The notes beneath the pieces were generated by a model. It made no database searches. It was not told where the DNA came from and saw only the letters and a list, made by a program, of their open reading frames with translations. 64,000 nt of DNA, from NCBI GenBank assembly GCA_949592205.1, contig CATIUR010000003.1, forward strand, positions 155,872,759 to 155,936,758, written 5' to 3'. This stretch comes from Helichrysum umbraculigerum (lineage: Eukaryota > Streptophyta > Magnoliopsida > Asterales > Asteraceae). Shown piece by piece: positions 9,930 through 24,633 of the stretch. The position numbers and the translations under genes are program-made. The number at the start of each line of letters is the position of its first letter. Position 1 is the first letter of the stretch.

Positions 9930-12698
9930 AATATATATCAGTACTCGATTATATTTAATCGTTCATTTTCAAATCTGCCAAATTTCGATTCAATTATACG
10001 GACGTTGGTGAAACTTTTATTAAATAATATGGAATTATTTAATAACATCACTTATTACTTTATATTATGGTTATAATATAACAAATATATACGTTTTGTC
10101 TAAAACGTGACCGAATGCGACGAAAACGCGCGAAACGCGCCCGACAAATGAAATTTATAAAAATTATATTTTATAACTCCTCTCTAAGTATTTTGATAAA
10201 ATACTTCAAGTAAAATCAACGCGATTACGCACAATCATTAATAACGTTTAAAAACGTTACGCAATTTATTCGAACGTACAATTCACCGCCGACACTCAAA
10301 CGAAAGCCCGAATATTATTTTGGACATTAAAACATAACATTTTGGATAAAACTTTCACTTAAAATATCGAGTCTTAAATCGTTTACGAAAACTATTGCAT
10401 AATACGTGTTACGACTAATCGGACGACGAAACGACCTGGTAAACGAACATCGCACGGAGCGCAAACTTGGGGAACAAAGTTTGGACAACACCCACACCCT
10501 AAGGGGGGCCCACTGGTCGATTTTCAGCTCCCTAAATTGGGGATCTTGCTCCCATCTTCCCATTTGATCACATGACTAGAAACATGATCCACAATTTATG
10601 CTAATTTGCCCATATCTCTCTCTCTCTCTCTAACTTCTCTCACTAAAAACCTTTTCCCTCACACCCTCTCTACTCCCTAATCAGTTCCACCACCATCCAC
10701 CATCCAACATCCAACCACCACCATCTTTTGAAGAAAAGTGAAGGAGAAAGCAAGGAAAAGGAAGAGGAAGCCAAACCGAGCACCTTTCATTTTGTTTCGA
10801 CTTTAGATCACCCTTCTTCGTTGTAAGATCTCACTTTCTCTCTCTAGATGTTATTTCTTAACACTTATAAACATGTTTAGTTGCTCATTTAACAAGTATA
10901 TGTCCAAATCGAAAGCTTAAAAACGTTTTTGGAACAAACACACATAAACAGTGAAACTGGCCAGAATTTTCGTCTCACCAAAACGGCCATAACTAGAGTT
11001 GTAGGATTAATCAACACGAAAATATTATACCGAAATGTCCGTATGGATGTCGTATACAAAAAGTTCTCTCTGAGACTTTTTCCAAAAATACACGGTTTTT
11101 AGTGTAGAGGCCAATCTTTGAGCCGAGGTCTGTTTTGAGCACTTTCCGTTTCCATTTTTGTTTAAAATAGTAAAGGACCTTGTAAAATCGTGATAAAATT
11201 CAGAAATGATCTAGACACCTATGAGAACATGTGTAATTTTTTGTTAGATATGAATCGGACTAGAAGTGGTCCAAATCGAGGGATTTGTTGAGTACAAAAT
11301 CTGGAAAACAAGAAACTAAGGACTGTTTTGGTAGTTTGATGAAAGTGACACTTCGAGACATCCACGAAACATAACGACAAGTTCTATAAACCTATTTTGA
11401 CATATTAGGATGTGTGTAAAAGTTTAGGGTCAAACGGTGGTCGTTTGACCACTTTCCCGAACCCGAACCCTTGACTTTCGGACTAAAACTTACATCCGGA
11501 CACATATACACCTTCGGACCTAGACACCTTCGGACTACAAACATTCGGACATAAATATGTATATATTTTCAGATATATATAAAAGTACTCGCTTTTAAAA
11601 ATGCATAGGTATATACTTTACAAGTAAACAAAATGATGAGACGCATAATAATAATACTTGAAATTATTGTTACAAAAACTCACCAACGGGCCATACGTAA
11701 TTACAAAATATAAACAATCCAAAACTAATCATTTGGACATTACTAGTTGGATGAACAACTAGCATGGATGGTCTGTTGAGACATCTAATCATTTAAACCT
11801 TGCGCGTTTATCATGCCCTGCAGGTTTCAGTCGTTTGAACGACATCATTTACTTGTAATTCATCATTAATTGCCCGACAGCAATTCATCAAACTCAGTGA
11901 GTCTCATAGCCCCTCTTTTACTGTTTTTACACTAGGGGTGAGAATACATGCCTGTTTTGTTTTACATATGAACGCAAGTATCAAACATCGCTATATTCTA
12001 CATGAGTTATTCATCTAATCATCATAAGTCCTCAATAGCATAGTTTGGTAATACTTTGTAGCGTGAATGTTAGTGTATGGTACCATATGGGACTGACAAT
12101 CCCCGTCCGGGTCAGCAAGCACTGACTGGTCAAACGGACGCATTATCATTTGTTCATACGTGTGTTGATTAGGCATACGCATAGAGGCACCCTCGCTCAG
12201 GCACTTAATTGTGATCCTGACACCTCAGTTAAGCTCAGACTATGTGCTCATGACAGTTATATACATTTTTATCATTTACTTATTTGTTTAATTACAAATA
12301 TTCATATCAAAATCTTGCGGTTCATACATCATACTTTATCATTAAACCTGTGAGCTCACCAGCTTTATAGCTGACCTTTTAGCGTGTACTCTCAGGTTCT
12401 CAGCAGCAGCAGTAGGACTGCCATTCAGGATGCCCATTAGTTCGAGTCGCATTCAGACATCACGAGATTGTCATGCATTACTATATTTTGTATAATTTAG
12501 TTATGCCATAGAATCTCTATCATTTGAACTCAAGGGCTTTTGTAAACTATTTTTATAACGGTGTAAAACCTTTATAATTTCAATGTATTTGTAAACGACG
12601 CATGTAGTGGTCGTTCAGTATGTAATCTTATGCTTTGTGTATTGATTAGTCGCGCCCCGAACCGACCCGCTTCCGCATCATAATTTGGGGGTGCGACA
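9791..12698 (+). repeat. 5' LTR of E3 (2,908 bp)
   Basis: TGTGACACCC...GTGCGACA. It has a TA-dinucleotide run at about 9882-9922 and a CT-rich run near 10614-10630. Candidate leader splice sites resemble the E1/E2/E4 plan: donor GTT|GTAAGA at 10823, acceptor CCCTGCAG| ending 11823, donor AACTCA|GTGAGT at 11897, acceptor ACTCTCAG| ending 12395. The 73-nt putative exon between them does not clearly align with the other elements. Confidence 0.92.
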
Positions 12699-12701
12699 GA
12701 T

Positions 12702-12712
12702 TGGTATCAGAG
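12702..12712 (+). other. Primer binding site of E3
   Basis: TGGTATCAGAG, complementary to the 3' end of initiator tRNA-Met, three bases after the 5' LTR end. It is the minus-strand priming site. Confidence 0.85.
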
Positions 12713-13501
12713 ACTAAGGTTATAGTGAACTAGGTTGCATTTAGTGGGCCTAGACTATGACCGTTAGGCAGTATTCCTTATTAGATATAACCGGTTCAGT
12801 GATCACACCATATGAGTTTAATTTAACATAGCCTAGCTAACTATGTACAATTAAATGAGTACGATGTGAAATCTGAAAGGGGTTATGTTGAATAGGAATG
12901 CACTAGTTGACTCTGACCACGAGAGAAACCGAGACTTATACTTGGTTTGTGCTAGACACTCATTAGGCTAGTATGTGATATAGGTGTATATACATACATA
13001 GGCCTCATTTATGTGCTACTCTGTAGGCTATTATATATTGAAGATATGTGAATAGGCCCTACTCGCGTATTATCATCTAAGCTATTATATATCTCTAATA
13101 TATATAGATATCTCACTATAATATACACATTAAAACTCACACCACCGAAGACGACGAGTATAACTACTATCGTCTATCCTTTTATACACGCGTAACATCT
13201 CACAACTCATTCCGCTGTACAATCACATATTCGCGAGAAATATATCATTTCGTATTTTCTCCATCATCCTATTTCTTAGGAATCACAAATGGAACTTATT
13301 GTTTGAAGGACTATAGGCTCCATAAGTAAAACCTTACCCCACCCACTCGCAAACTCGCATCTAGTATGCAATTATGTTGTTTGTCAAATGTGATTATCAC
13401 TGGTGTCATTGTATATTACCCCATAAATATATATATGCATATGCGATGTATCATGTTTTGGTGCAAACAACTCATCCACTCTATATGCTTTTGTCAGAAT
13501 C
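12713..13501 (+). other. E3 leader between primer site and gag
   Basis: Non-coding, AT-rich 5' leader of 789 nt with several short TATATATA tracts. No credible ORF; the gag ATG follows at 13502. Confidence 0.6.
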
Positions 13502-16500
13502 ATGCCGCCAAAGAGGAAAGGTTTCAGTCAAGCTGAACTCAATGCTGCGGTTACCCGTGCTGTAGCCGAAGCCATGGCTGCTCGAGACACTCAAAGGAAT
13601 GAAGATACAGTCAATACCACTTCTCCTCCTGTCATCAAGCCTTGTTCCTACAAGGACTTTTTCAGCTGCAAGCCACTCTACTTTAAGGGCACGGAAGGTG
13701 CTATTGGCTTAATCCGATGGATTGAAAGAATGGAATCTGTCTTCAGTCTCTGTAACTTAGCTGAAGATAGTAAGGTTAAGTTTGCTGCTTACACCTTTCA
13801 AGAAGGTGCACTAACGTGGTGGAACACCCACACAAACTATATTGGCGTCGAGATCGCAAACCGACTTCCTTGGCCTGAATTGAAGAAAAAGCTAAGGGAG
13901 AAGTACTGTCGCGAGGAAGAACTACACCGACTGGAAGTGGAGTTCTGGCATCTGGCGGTACAAGGGAACGATATTGCTGGGTACACCACCAAGTTCCAGC
14001 AATTCGCTCTGTTGTGCCCAGGTTTGGTTGATACGGAAGGAAAAAGTATCAAGAAGTACATCCGTGGCCTTCCGGAGAATATCCAGGGGAATGTCGCCTC
14101 AGCGCAACCAACCAACCTTGATAGAGCTATCGGAATTGCCCATGAACTTATGGCCATGGTTGTCAGCAGTGAGACATCTGTTCCATCTGCTGGTAACAAC
14201 AACAAAAGAAAGTGGTCTGGGAACACCACTCAAAACCAATCATCATTCAAGAGGTCTGAGTCTGATAAGACCACCAACACTGGTTCTGGTTCCAACAAGG
14301 GCTATACTGGAAATAAGCCCTACTGTTCAAAGTGCCACCGTCATCATGATGGTCCTTGCGGCACACCTTGTGGAAAATGTCAAAGGTATGGACATTTGAC
14401 CAAAGACTGTAGGTCTACCACCGTCAACACCAACACCACCACCAGCCAACCAAAGTCCTGCTATGAGTGTGGAGAAACTGGGCACTTTAGGAATGAGTGC
14501 CCAAAGCTGAAGAACAAGGGTAACAACACTGCGAAGGGAAGAGCTTTCGTTCTGAACTCAATAGAGGCCCGTCAAGACCCGAATGTGGTCTCGGGTACGT
14601 TTCTTCTCAACAATCTTACTGCTTCTGTTCTGTTTGATTCTGGTGCTGATAGGAGCTTCATATCTGATGAGTTTAGTAAATTGCTTAACATTGCCCCTAT
14701 TGCCTTAGATGCTAAGTACATTGTAGAATTAGCTAATGGCAAGTTAATTGAGACTGACAGTGTAATACCAAATTGCACTTTAAATCTATCTGATGAAATC
14801 TTCTCTATTGACCTTATACCCGTTGAGATTGGAAGTTTCGACGTCATTATTGGAATGGATTGGTTATCCAAGCACCGAGCTGAAATTGTCTGCTATGACA
14901 AAATCGTCCGTATTCCTCTTGTCACCGGTAGTACTCTAATCATACGAGGGGAGACCGGTAGGACGAGACTGAATATCATATCCTGCATGAAAACTCGCAA
15001 GTACCTTAGGAAAGGGTACCAGGCGATCCTCGCACATGTCTTGGAGAAAAAGTCGGAAGAGAAACGACTTGAGGATGTGCCCATTGTTAGAGATTATCCA
15101 GAAGTCTTTCCCGAAGACTTACCTGGCCTTCCACCACAGAGACAAGTTGAGTTCTCGATCGATCTCGTGCCGGGGGCAGCACCTGTTGCACGAGCACCAT
15201 ATCGTTTAGCCCCTTCAGAACTTCAGGAGTTGTCTACTCAGTTGCAGGAACTCCTGGATAAGGGATTCATTAGACCGAGTTCTTCACCATGGGGAGCTCC
15301 GGTTCTGTTTGTGAAAAAGAAAGACGGTTCATTCAGAATGTGTATCGACTATAGAGAGTTGAACAAGTTGACCGTCAGGAACCGTTACCCACTTCCTCGT
15401 ATTGATGACCTATTTGATCAACTTCAAGGGTCAAGTTTCTATTCGAAGATAGATCTAAGATCAGGTTATCATCAGTTACGAGTTCGTGACATCGACATCC
15501 CAAGGACTGCCTTCCGAACTCGCTATGGACATTACGAGTTCCAAGTGATGCCATTTGGTTTGACTAACGCACCGGCCGTATTCATGGACCTTATGAATCG
15601 AGTGTGCAAACCATATCTCGACAAGTTTGTCATTGTTTTCATCGATGACATTCTTATTTACTCGCGCAATGAGCAAGAGCACGCGCAGCATCTCAAAGTC
15701 TTTCTAGAGCTTCTTAGACACGAAGAGTTATATGCTAAATTCTCCAAGTGTGAGTTCTGGATGAAAACCGTTCAGTTCCTTGGTCATGTGATTGATAGTC
15801 AAGGAATTCACGTAGATCCATCAAAGATTGAGGCTATCAAGTGCTGGCAAGCACCGACGACGCCGACCGAAGTACGCCAATTCTTAGGATTGGCAGGTTA
15901 TTATCGGCGTTTCATTGAGAATTTCTCCAAAATAGCTCAACCTCTCATAATACTGACTCAGAAGGAAAAGAAGTTCGATTGGACTGATAAACAAGAGTCA
16001 GCATTTCAGCTATTGAAGCAAAAGCTTTGCAGTGAGCCAATTCTATCATTACCCGAAGGCAACGAAGACTTCGTGGTATACTGTGACGCCTCACACCAAG
16101 GTCTTGGTTGCGTGTTGATGCAACGAGACAAGGTTATTGCCTACGCCTCCCGACAACTCAAAGTTCACGAGAAGAACTACACAACTCATGATCTCGAATT
16201 AGGAGCCGTAGTGTTCGCACTCAAGATCTGGAGACACTATCTGTATGGCACAAAATGTACCATCTTCACCGATCACAAAAGCCTCCAGCATATATTCGAT
16301 CAGAAGGATCTCAATATGAGGCAACGTCGCTGGGTCGAGTTACTCACCGACTATGACTGCGAGATCAAGTACCATCCGGGCAAAGCAAATGTGGTTGCCG
16401 ATGCCCTAAGTCGCAAAGAGCGCACAAAACCACTTCGAGTCCGAGCCCTTAGTATAACCATCCATAATGATCTAATCATTCAAATCCTCACTGCTCAACT

Positions 16501-17926
16501 CGAAGCATTGAAACATGAGAACCTCAAAGATGAGGCCTTGCGCAACATGGAGAATCAATTTGAAACCAAACCCAATGGGGTCAAGTACTTCGCAAACCGG
16601 ATTTGGTTGCCCAAGTTCGGGAATCTTCGAGACTTGGTGATGGATGAAGCTCACAAGTCCAAATACTCTATACATCCTGGATCTGACAAGATGTATCATG
16701 GCATCAAGGGATCATACTGGTGGCCAAACATGAAAGCAGAGATTGCCACGTATGTCAGCAAGTGCCTCACATGTTCAAAAGTCAAAGCTGAATATCAAAA
16801 GCCCACCGGTCTGCTACAGCAACCGGACATTCCTGAATGGAAATGGGAGCAAATCGCTATGGATTTCATCACTAAACTCCTGAGAACATCAAGCGGTTGC
16901 GATACCATTTGGGTGATCGTGGACCGGCTCACCAAATCAGCTCATTTTATCGCCATCAAGGAAACTGACAAAATGGAACGTCTCACGCAAGTCTATATGA
17001 AGGAGATAGTATCAAGACATGGCGTTCCTATTTCGATTATCTCCGACAGAGATAGCCGTTTCACTTCTAAGTTTTGAAGATCACTACAGAATTCGTTAGG
17101 TACTCGTCTGGATATGAGTACTGCTTATCATCCTCAAACCGATGGCCAAAGTGAAAGGACTATTCAAACACTGGAAGATATGTTACGCGCCTGCGTAATT
17201 GATTTCGGTGCAAATTGGGAGCATCATTTGCCATTGTGTGAATTCTCATACAACAACAGCTACCATACTAGTATTGGAGCTGCTCCTTTTGAGGCACTGT
17301 ACGGTCGTAAGTGCCGATCGCCTATCTGTTGGACCGAGGTTGGAGATAGCCAACTCACTGGCCCTGAAATCATTCATGAAACCACCGAGAAGATCGTTGG
17401 TATCCAACAACGGCTGAAGACCGCACGTGATCGTCAGAAGAGTTATGCTGACGTGAGACGCAAGCATCTCGAGTTCCAGGTTGGGGATCGAGTATTGCTC
17501 AAAGTATCACCTTGGAAAGGTGTCATCCGATTCGGCAAACGTGGAAAGTTAAACCCTAGATACATCGGACCTTTTGAGATCCTTGAAAGGATTGGTCCAG
17601 TCGCTTATCGATTGCAGCTACCTCCAGAGCTCAGTAGCGTGCATCCCACATTTCACATTTCTAACCTGAAGAAATGCCTGTCCGACGAGACACTCATTAT
17701 TCCGCTCGAGGAAATTCAAATTGACGACAAACTTCATTTTGTCGAGACACCAGTGGAGATCATGGACCGTGAGGTCAAACAGCTTAAGCAAAGTCGTATC
17801 CCTATAGTCAGAGTTCGGTGGAATTCGCGGCGAGGTCCGGAATTCACCTGGGAACGGGAAGACCAGATGCGACTCAAATATCCACATCTATTTTCAGACT
17901 CCACTCACGCGCCAACTCAGAGCTGA
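13502..17926 (+). pseudogene. E3 gag-pol polyprotein with one in-frame stop
   Basis: The ATG at 13502 (MPPKRKGF) opens one 1,475-codon frame covering gag and pol without a frameshift. Gag (to about 14530) ends in two zinc knuckles, CGKCQRYGHLTKDC and CYECGETGHFRNEC. Then come protease VLFDSGADRSFI (near 14628), reverse transcriptase with FIDDILIYS (near 15640), RNase H with YCDAS (near 16080), the integrase zinc-binding domain (near 16650-16790), core residues MDF and SDRDSRF, and a C-terminal chromodomain-like tail ending RWNSRRGPEFTWERE...YPHLF. A TGA at 17075-17077 replaces the Trp usual in the RFTSxFW motif (TGG to TGA), between the second Asp and the Glu of the DDE triad. The frame continues to 17926, so this is a single nonsense change in an otherwise full-length gene. 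Tekay-type assignment is from family knowledge. Confidence 0.93.
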
Positions 17927-17947
17927 ATTTCGGGACAAAATTCTCTT

Positions 17948-17960
17948 AACAAGGGGAGAA
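17948..17960 (+). other. Polypurine tract of E3
   Basis: AACAAGGGGAGAA directly precedes the 3' LTR start TGTGACACCC and follows the GGGACAAAATTC motif after the polyprotein stop. Confidence 0.8.
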
Positions 17961-18051
17961 TGTGACACCCGTCAAATTAGGACTAGTTTTTAGCACCTAA
18001 TCATTTGGAATTACATGTAATTAGTGCTATGTGTTAGGCTAATTGTATGTA

Positions 18052-18107
<56 letters not shown>

Positions 18108-18833
18108 AATATATATCAGTACTCGATTATATTTAATCGTTCATTTTCAAATCGGCCAAATTTCGATTCAATTATACGGACGTTGGTGAAACTTTTATTA
18201 AATAATATGGAATTATTTAATAACATCACTTATTACTTTATATTATGGTTATAATATAACAAACATATACGTTTTGTCTAAAACGTGACCGAATGCGACG
18301 AAAACGCGCGAAACGCGCCCGACAAATGAAATTTATAAAAATTATATTTTATAACTCCTCTCTAAGTATTTTGATAAAATACTTCAAGTAAAATCAACGC
18401 GATTACGCACAATCATTAATAACGTTTAAAAACGTTACGCAATTTATTCGAACGTACAATTCACCGCCGACACTCAAACGAAAGCCCGAATATTATTTTG
18501 GACATTAAAACATAACATTTTGGATAAAACTTTCACTTAAAATATCGAGTCTTAAATCGTTTACGAAAACTATTGCATAATACGTGTTACGACTAATCGG
18601 ACGACGAAACGACCGGGTAAACGAACATCGCACGGAGCGTAAACTTGGGGAACAAAGTTTGGACAACACCCACACCCTAAGGGGGGCCCACTGGTCGATT
18701 TTCAGCTCCCTAAATTGGGGATCTTGCTCCCATCTTCCCATTTGATCACATGACTAGAAACATGATCCACAATTTATGCTAATTTGCCCATATCTCTCTC
18801 TCTCTCTCTAACTTCTCTCACTAAAAACCTTTT
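17961..18833 (+). repeat. 3' LTR of E3, left part
   Basis: It matches 9791 onward of the 5' LTR with few differences and a longer TA run (about 18055-18101). It breaks off after CTTTT (18829-18833), the target duplicated by E4. Confidence 0.93.
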
Positions 18834-20845
18834 TATAACACCTCTCATTTATAATCATTTAAATATAGTAATTCGGAAGCGTAAGTCCAAATAGATAGTA
18901 ATACTTTACCTCATTTTATCAACTTATAAAATCCAACCTTTTCAAAACATAATTTCGTCTGAATCGGTGTTATATAAAACATGGTAAGACATTATTTTAT
19001 ACAAATCGAATATCAGAGTAACGCTTCACGTCAAACATTCCTTCTAGTCCAACTTCTTGCTCACCCATATATATCAATAACCTGCAAGAAGTGTTATGTG
19101 GGGGATTAGCATAAAGCTAAGTGAGCAGATAACTAATCAACATCATAACTTAGCTCAACAACCTTGTGTACAACACTTAACACTAAAACAAGCAAGTACA
19201 CAATACGACACATCAACAATGCATCAGTTCAACAATGCAACATTTCAACTAATCAACAACACCATAATGAGGATCGGCGGCTCTGGGGATAACCATAAAC
19301 CCGGGTGGCTCCCCAAGAACACTTATCCAACCTAACCGTATGGCCATACGGACGAGACCGATAGCTAGTGATTATCTTCAACTAACACAGGAGGTGTGTT
19401 ACACTTTAGATAATCAACTAGCCCAACCAACAGTTCAACAACTCGTTGCCTCATTAACAACTGATGCCCGAAGGCCAACTTATTCAAGTGATCACATAAT
19501 CAACAAGTTACATTTTCAACCAGTCAACATATCAACAGTATTATTACTATCAACATAATCATCAATGCAACTAATAAAGTAATAATACGTTACTTGTTGT
19601 AACCAAACTTGTTACAACCAAGTTACGCTGAGGATTAGAGATCCACTCACCGAATACCTCAGCCATCCACTCAGTAGTCTAATATCACTGAGTCTTCTGC
19701 ACATCTGAGAATACAACATAATATCACAAGTTAGTTACATGCCTCAAAAATATACACACTATTCCAACATACTTGTATCAACAATTCCAATTACCAATTC
19801 CAAATTCATACTTCTTGGATTATCACCTTTAACATCATTAGCTCGACATCATTTATCAAATTATGATGATTATGACCATCTTAACACATTAATCCACTTC
19901 AATCATCATTAATAATCAACTATTATCAATTATTCACTAATAACATCAACTTAAAACATTGATTCTTCCAAAATCAACTAAACTCACAACTTTTATTAAG
20001 GATTATATATTAACTTCATCACTTCAAGGTTAAAGATTAACTTATTATCATGATTCCATCATCAATCAACCATTCTAATGTAATTACAACTTTCAACTCA
20101 ATCCAAAACATGTTTTCTATGATAAACTAACATCAATTTATCACTTGAATCGTTAAAGCATCAAGATTAACACATCAAATTTATAAAATCTCTATAATCC
20201 AAATTGGTTATCTCATGATCTTTCTATTTCACCATTTGAACTCAAGAACTTGGATTCCAACTATGTAACCAACTAATAATCATCACTTAGCATCATATAT
20301 CACAATTAATCATCATATAAATCAAGAACCAAATCAATTCATCAAGTTTCTAGTTAAACTAATCACATGAATTAAACCCACTTACCTTTCAAAAGTGAAG
20401 ATGATGATGAATAGAAAAAGATGAAACCTTCTTGTATGAATCACCACTTCAATTTACTAGTTCTTGATTCATAAATTTTGATTTGAATGTTTAAAGATTT
20501 GAAGTTAGGGTTTGATGTTTTCTTCAAATGAAATTGGGAAAGAAAGAGAATTGGGAAAGTGGTAATAAAAGGGTCGGTCCCCATTTTTAACCGACATAAA
20601 GTGGTGGGTATTTTATACCCGTCCTAAATCTATTGTCCGGCACTTAAATACTAAATGCGAGACTTTATTTTATTATACCGTCAACTTTAATACTTTAAAA
20701 CAAGCAACATTTTATTTATCACAATAAGTCCTAAGACCTATTTCACCAAGTTACACAATAAACAATTTAATAACAATTAAAATCTAAAACAATTAAATAT
20801 CCAATTTAATTAGAAAAATACTAGGCCACTGGAGAGGGTGTTACA
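18834..20845 (-). repeat. E4 LTR 1 (outer 3' LTR)
   Basis: Leftmost copy; its outer end TATAACACC abuts the CTTTT target. It carries C at 19402 where the other four LTRs have A. It contains the same putative leader introns as LTR 5, in minus orientation. Confidence 0.92.
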
Positions 20846-21867
20846 AATCTCCCCTCCTTAAGGAGATTTCGTCCTCGAAATCTGATCACCCTTAATCACT
20901 CTAGTGTGAAGGAGTCATCTATGCCTTCTTATTTCAATTTACTTATGCACATCTTCACTATGCATATCTTTAGTCACCTCGACATCAAATGTGTATACAT
21001 TACATTCTAGTTACCAATTATGTATTATTTCATCAACTCACACACCACCAGTGTGTATTTCAACTAATTTCACATAAGCATATAAGTTGTGCTTTGTACT
21101 CTATTTAATTTGCTAACCTAAAATACTATAGTCAGCATGAACTGCATCTTCTTCAACTATTTAATCATAATATATGCATATCATACGTTATTCTCTGAAG
21201 CAATTTATAATTAAATTTATACATTTTCAAGTCTTCCTATATGCACATATTCATATGTACATGTCTCTATTTGTTCTACTGCACAACTACTGTGCGTATA
21301 CTCTGCCTCTAATAAATTAATCAACCACTTACATAATCATGAGAAGTGTTATTTTTATCTCACAGCAACTACATCAACAAACACAACAATGACAATCACA
21401 ACAACATCCACAACAACAACTAGTGTACTGGACACTACAACAACTTGTAGTTCGATTCGTTATTAGCAATTTTTTTAACTAATAATCATATACTTCTTTA
21501 GCTATCATCTTGCTAAATTTTCAAATTTTTAGCAACTAATTAATTATTACTTTACAACTTGTAATTATAAACACAACTGGATTATATGAAATCTTTTTCT
21601 CAACAGGAATTCCACAATCATATAATCATCAACATATAAGAATAACTAATAAACCTTATGTAGAGGTCTTATTCTATAGTTAAAATTATTATCATGTAAT
21701 CAACTAGCATCACGTCACACCAATTTGGATGCTAAACAACACCTGTTAATACCATGTATCATCATCAATGGTATTTCAACAACACCAGGTGTAGTCATTA
21801 ATCATCTTTTTAATTCATGCTATTAGCAATACATCACCTATACATATCACTTGTACCATACAACATT

Positions 21868-21981
<114 letters not shown>

Positions 21982-23100
21982 TTAGTGGATTACCACTCTT
22001 TCATTTTAGTCTATCCTTGACTATTTCTCAACTACAGGTCAACATATCTTACCTATTATTTTAAAAACAAATTTACTTTATATGGTACTTAGTAACCTCA
22101 ACAACTCCATGTGAAATGGCATAATATGAATACGTTGGCCAGACGTCGTCATATTATGTCAGTCACACTTTATTCTCAGGTCACTTCATACCATTTATCT
22201 CATAAATAATTATCTTTACTCTCACATATTTCTCAATTATTAACTTGTTACTATTTTCAACTTATCACTTTTAATGTGAACTACTCATACGATCATGTAT
22301 ATATTAACAATACAGACATACCACACCAATGTCTGACCTGAATACATCAATCAACTTCTTTATTACCCGATTCAATATCAAGTATTATTTATATAACTTA
22401 ATACTTATAGTACATTTAGTACTAAACAATTCATCAATATTATGTATAATATTCAACGCATAATAGTCAATCTATAAACCTTTAATCAAATCACAATTGA
22501 GTATTTCATGCTTAACTATTACATCAATATAAGCTCCTATGCTTATTTCGTAATTTCTTAGAACGATTAATTCAACATTTAATAATACTCTAAGTAATTT
22601 AACTAATTCATCACATTTCAATTAGTCCACATAATATAGTTCATATGATTATCTAATCAATGTTTACTAATTCTTGCTAGTAGAAATCAACAATACCATT
22701 TACTGGTAAATTTTGTAGTTAAGTAACCGCCTACAATCGACTCATACACAATGAACCATATAGACCTCTTAAAACAAGTTTTAATATTGCATATAGTCAC
22801 AGGAATGATCTCTGGGCTCAATAAAACAAAAGCCCAATACAAAACGTAAGCTAAAAGTTCAAAATAAGGTTCGAAAAACAATAAAACGCGATTTTCGAGC
22901 CCCAAACGACCCCGAAGTGCCGAAAACTGACAGGGCTCATAGCAAAGCTATGAGCTTTGACCGTTGGCCCGTTTTTGAGTGGACATGTAAATTTCGTCTT
23001 AATCGGACACCGAAATTTCATAACGGAAAATTTTACGTCAAACGTAACTACGAACGTCGAAAAACTTAAAAATTTTATTTTTCACAGAAAAGAGCCACAA

Positions 23101-23294
23101 GCCGCCGGCTATAGAGTCAAGCCGCCGGCTTCAGACCCCAAGCCGCCGGGTCCTACACTCTAACCGCCGGGTAAATTAAATTTTTGCCAAACAGAAACAT
23201 TTTGCCGTATTTGGGCTATAGCAGCCGCCGGGTTGAGTGACCAGCCGCCGGTTTTATACCACTAGCCGCCGGGTCCACCATCAGACCCGCCGGT
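23101..23294. repeat. CCGCCGG motif cluster, unit 1
   Basis: Eight copies of a CCGCCGG core, mostly AGCCGCCGG, occur within 194 bp in two groups of four at irregular spacing of about 20-25 nt, in otherwise AT-rich DNA. Equivalent clusters lie at 29113-29306, 35125-35318 and 41203-41396. Confidence 0.85.
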
Positions 23295-24633
23295 TCCCTT
23301 GCCTGCACAGCAGCCTGCACAACTTAGTGCAAAAATACGAAATTCAAACGCGCATATCTCCTAAACCGTAAAGAGTTAAGTCATGAAATTTTGCAGGCAC
23401 CTCCACTATGCCAAAATACAACTTTCCCTTTTTACACTTTTTCAATTTTCACATTTTACGAGAAAACGGACGTGTAACTCATTTTAGGCCATTTCCGACC
23501 ATTTTAGTGGACACGCCATATTCCAAATGGCTTACTTTCTGACTTCAACCCTTTACCAACATGTTTCTATATATATTTGGGACGTGTGGGTACCTTCATC
23601 ACCTATATATACACATTATATCATGTTTTGACTCATTGACCCGTTTAGGGGTCCAATTGGGCACCTTTACCAAAATCTACTAGTTTAACTACTTCAACAC
23701 TTTCAACACACATTCCTACTATATGTAGGACTTAAAATCACTGTTACATCGGTCATAACCAAACCAATACTCATTTTAACCGTTTAACCACCAAGTGACC
23801 CATTTGGGCACTTTAACAACCCATTTGGGTTTCAACCAATATGTTCACTAATTTAACACCCATTTTACACTTCTTTGACTTTACCAAGTCAAACAACTTC
23901 ACTTCCAATATCGGTGTCATATTATAACTTTGAAACACCAAATTCACATAAATTCATCAAATTCACAACAATTACAACAAGTATCCATCCATGACTTTTC
24001 ACAACTTCTCAATACATATTAATTTGGTTGACCACTTCGACTTCATTATTTTACCACTTTTAGTATATAGATCATAATTCAATTACAATCATGATCATTA
24101 TTAAACACATAAAAATCTTACCATATTCATCACTTTATAATATATTACCAAATTGGACCTTTCCACATTCGACTTTGACTTTTTCAAGTCAACGACACAC
24201 ATTCCAATTAATGGACACCTTCTAATTTGAACATCAATACAACTCCATATTACTTCAATTGAGATATTCCAACATCTCATTTCACTACATGGAGTCATTT
24301 CAACTTTATTTATCATATTACTTCCAAAATTATTATTTCACATAACAATTCATACAACCGATTTCATATTTTAATTTCATATTGTAGACACCATTAAATC
24401 CACATAATACAACTATTACACCTTATTCAACAATGTGTCTACTCAATGCAACAATATATTACACCTTCATATGATGTTAAACATCTTATTTAATATCCCA
24501 TCATCATATTTACAAACAACAATCATCAAGGACTCATCACTAAGGAATCATAGCAGTTTGACTCAACTTACTTCACTACTAATCATATCATAGCAAATCA
24601 CACAATTCAAGCTTATTAAATACACCAAGCTTA

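Noticed and set aside
19096..19335. 79-aa ORF repeated five times
   Set aside because: It lies in the E4 LTRs on the antisense strand and is copied with them; it overlaps the putative LTR intron 2 and has no protein features.
22687..22905. 72-aa hydrophobic minus-strand ORF in each E4 unit, plus the 68-aa and 71-aa frames nearby
   Set aside because: Unit copies are identical because the DNA is duplicated, so repetition is not evidence of coding; no known domain seen.
23101..23294. CRISPR-like array
   Set aside because: The CCGCCGG cores are only 7-9 nt with irregular spacing, in a plant retrotransposon; no cas genes and no prokaryotic context.
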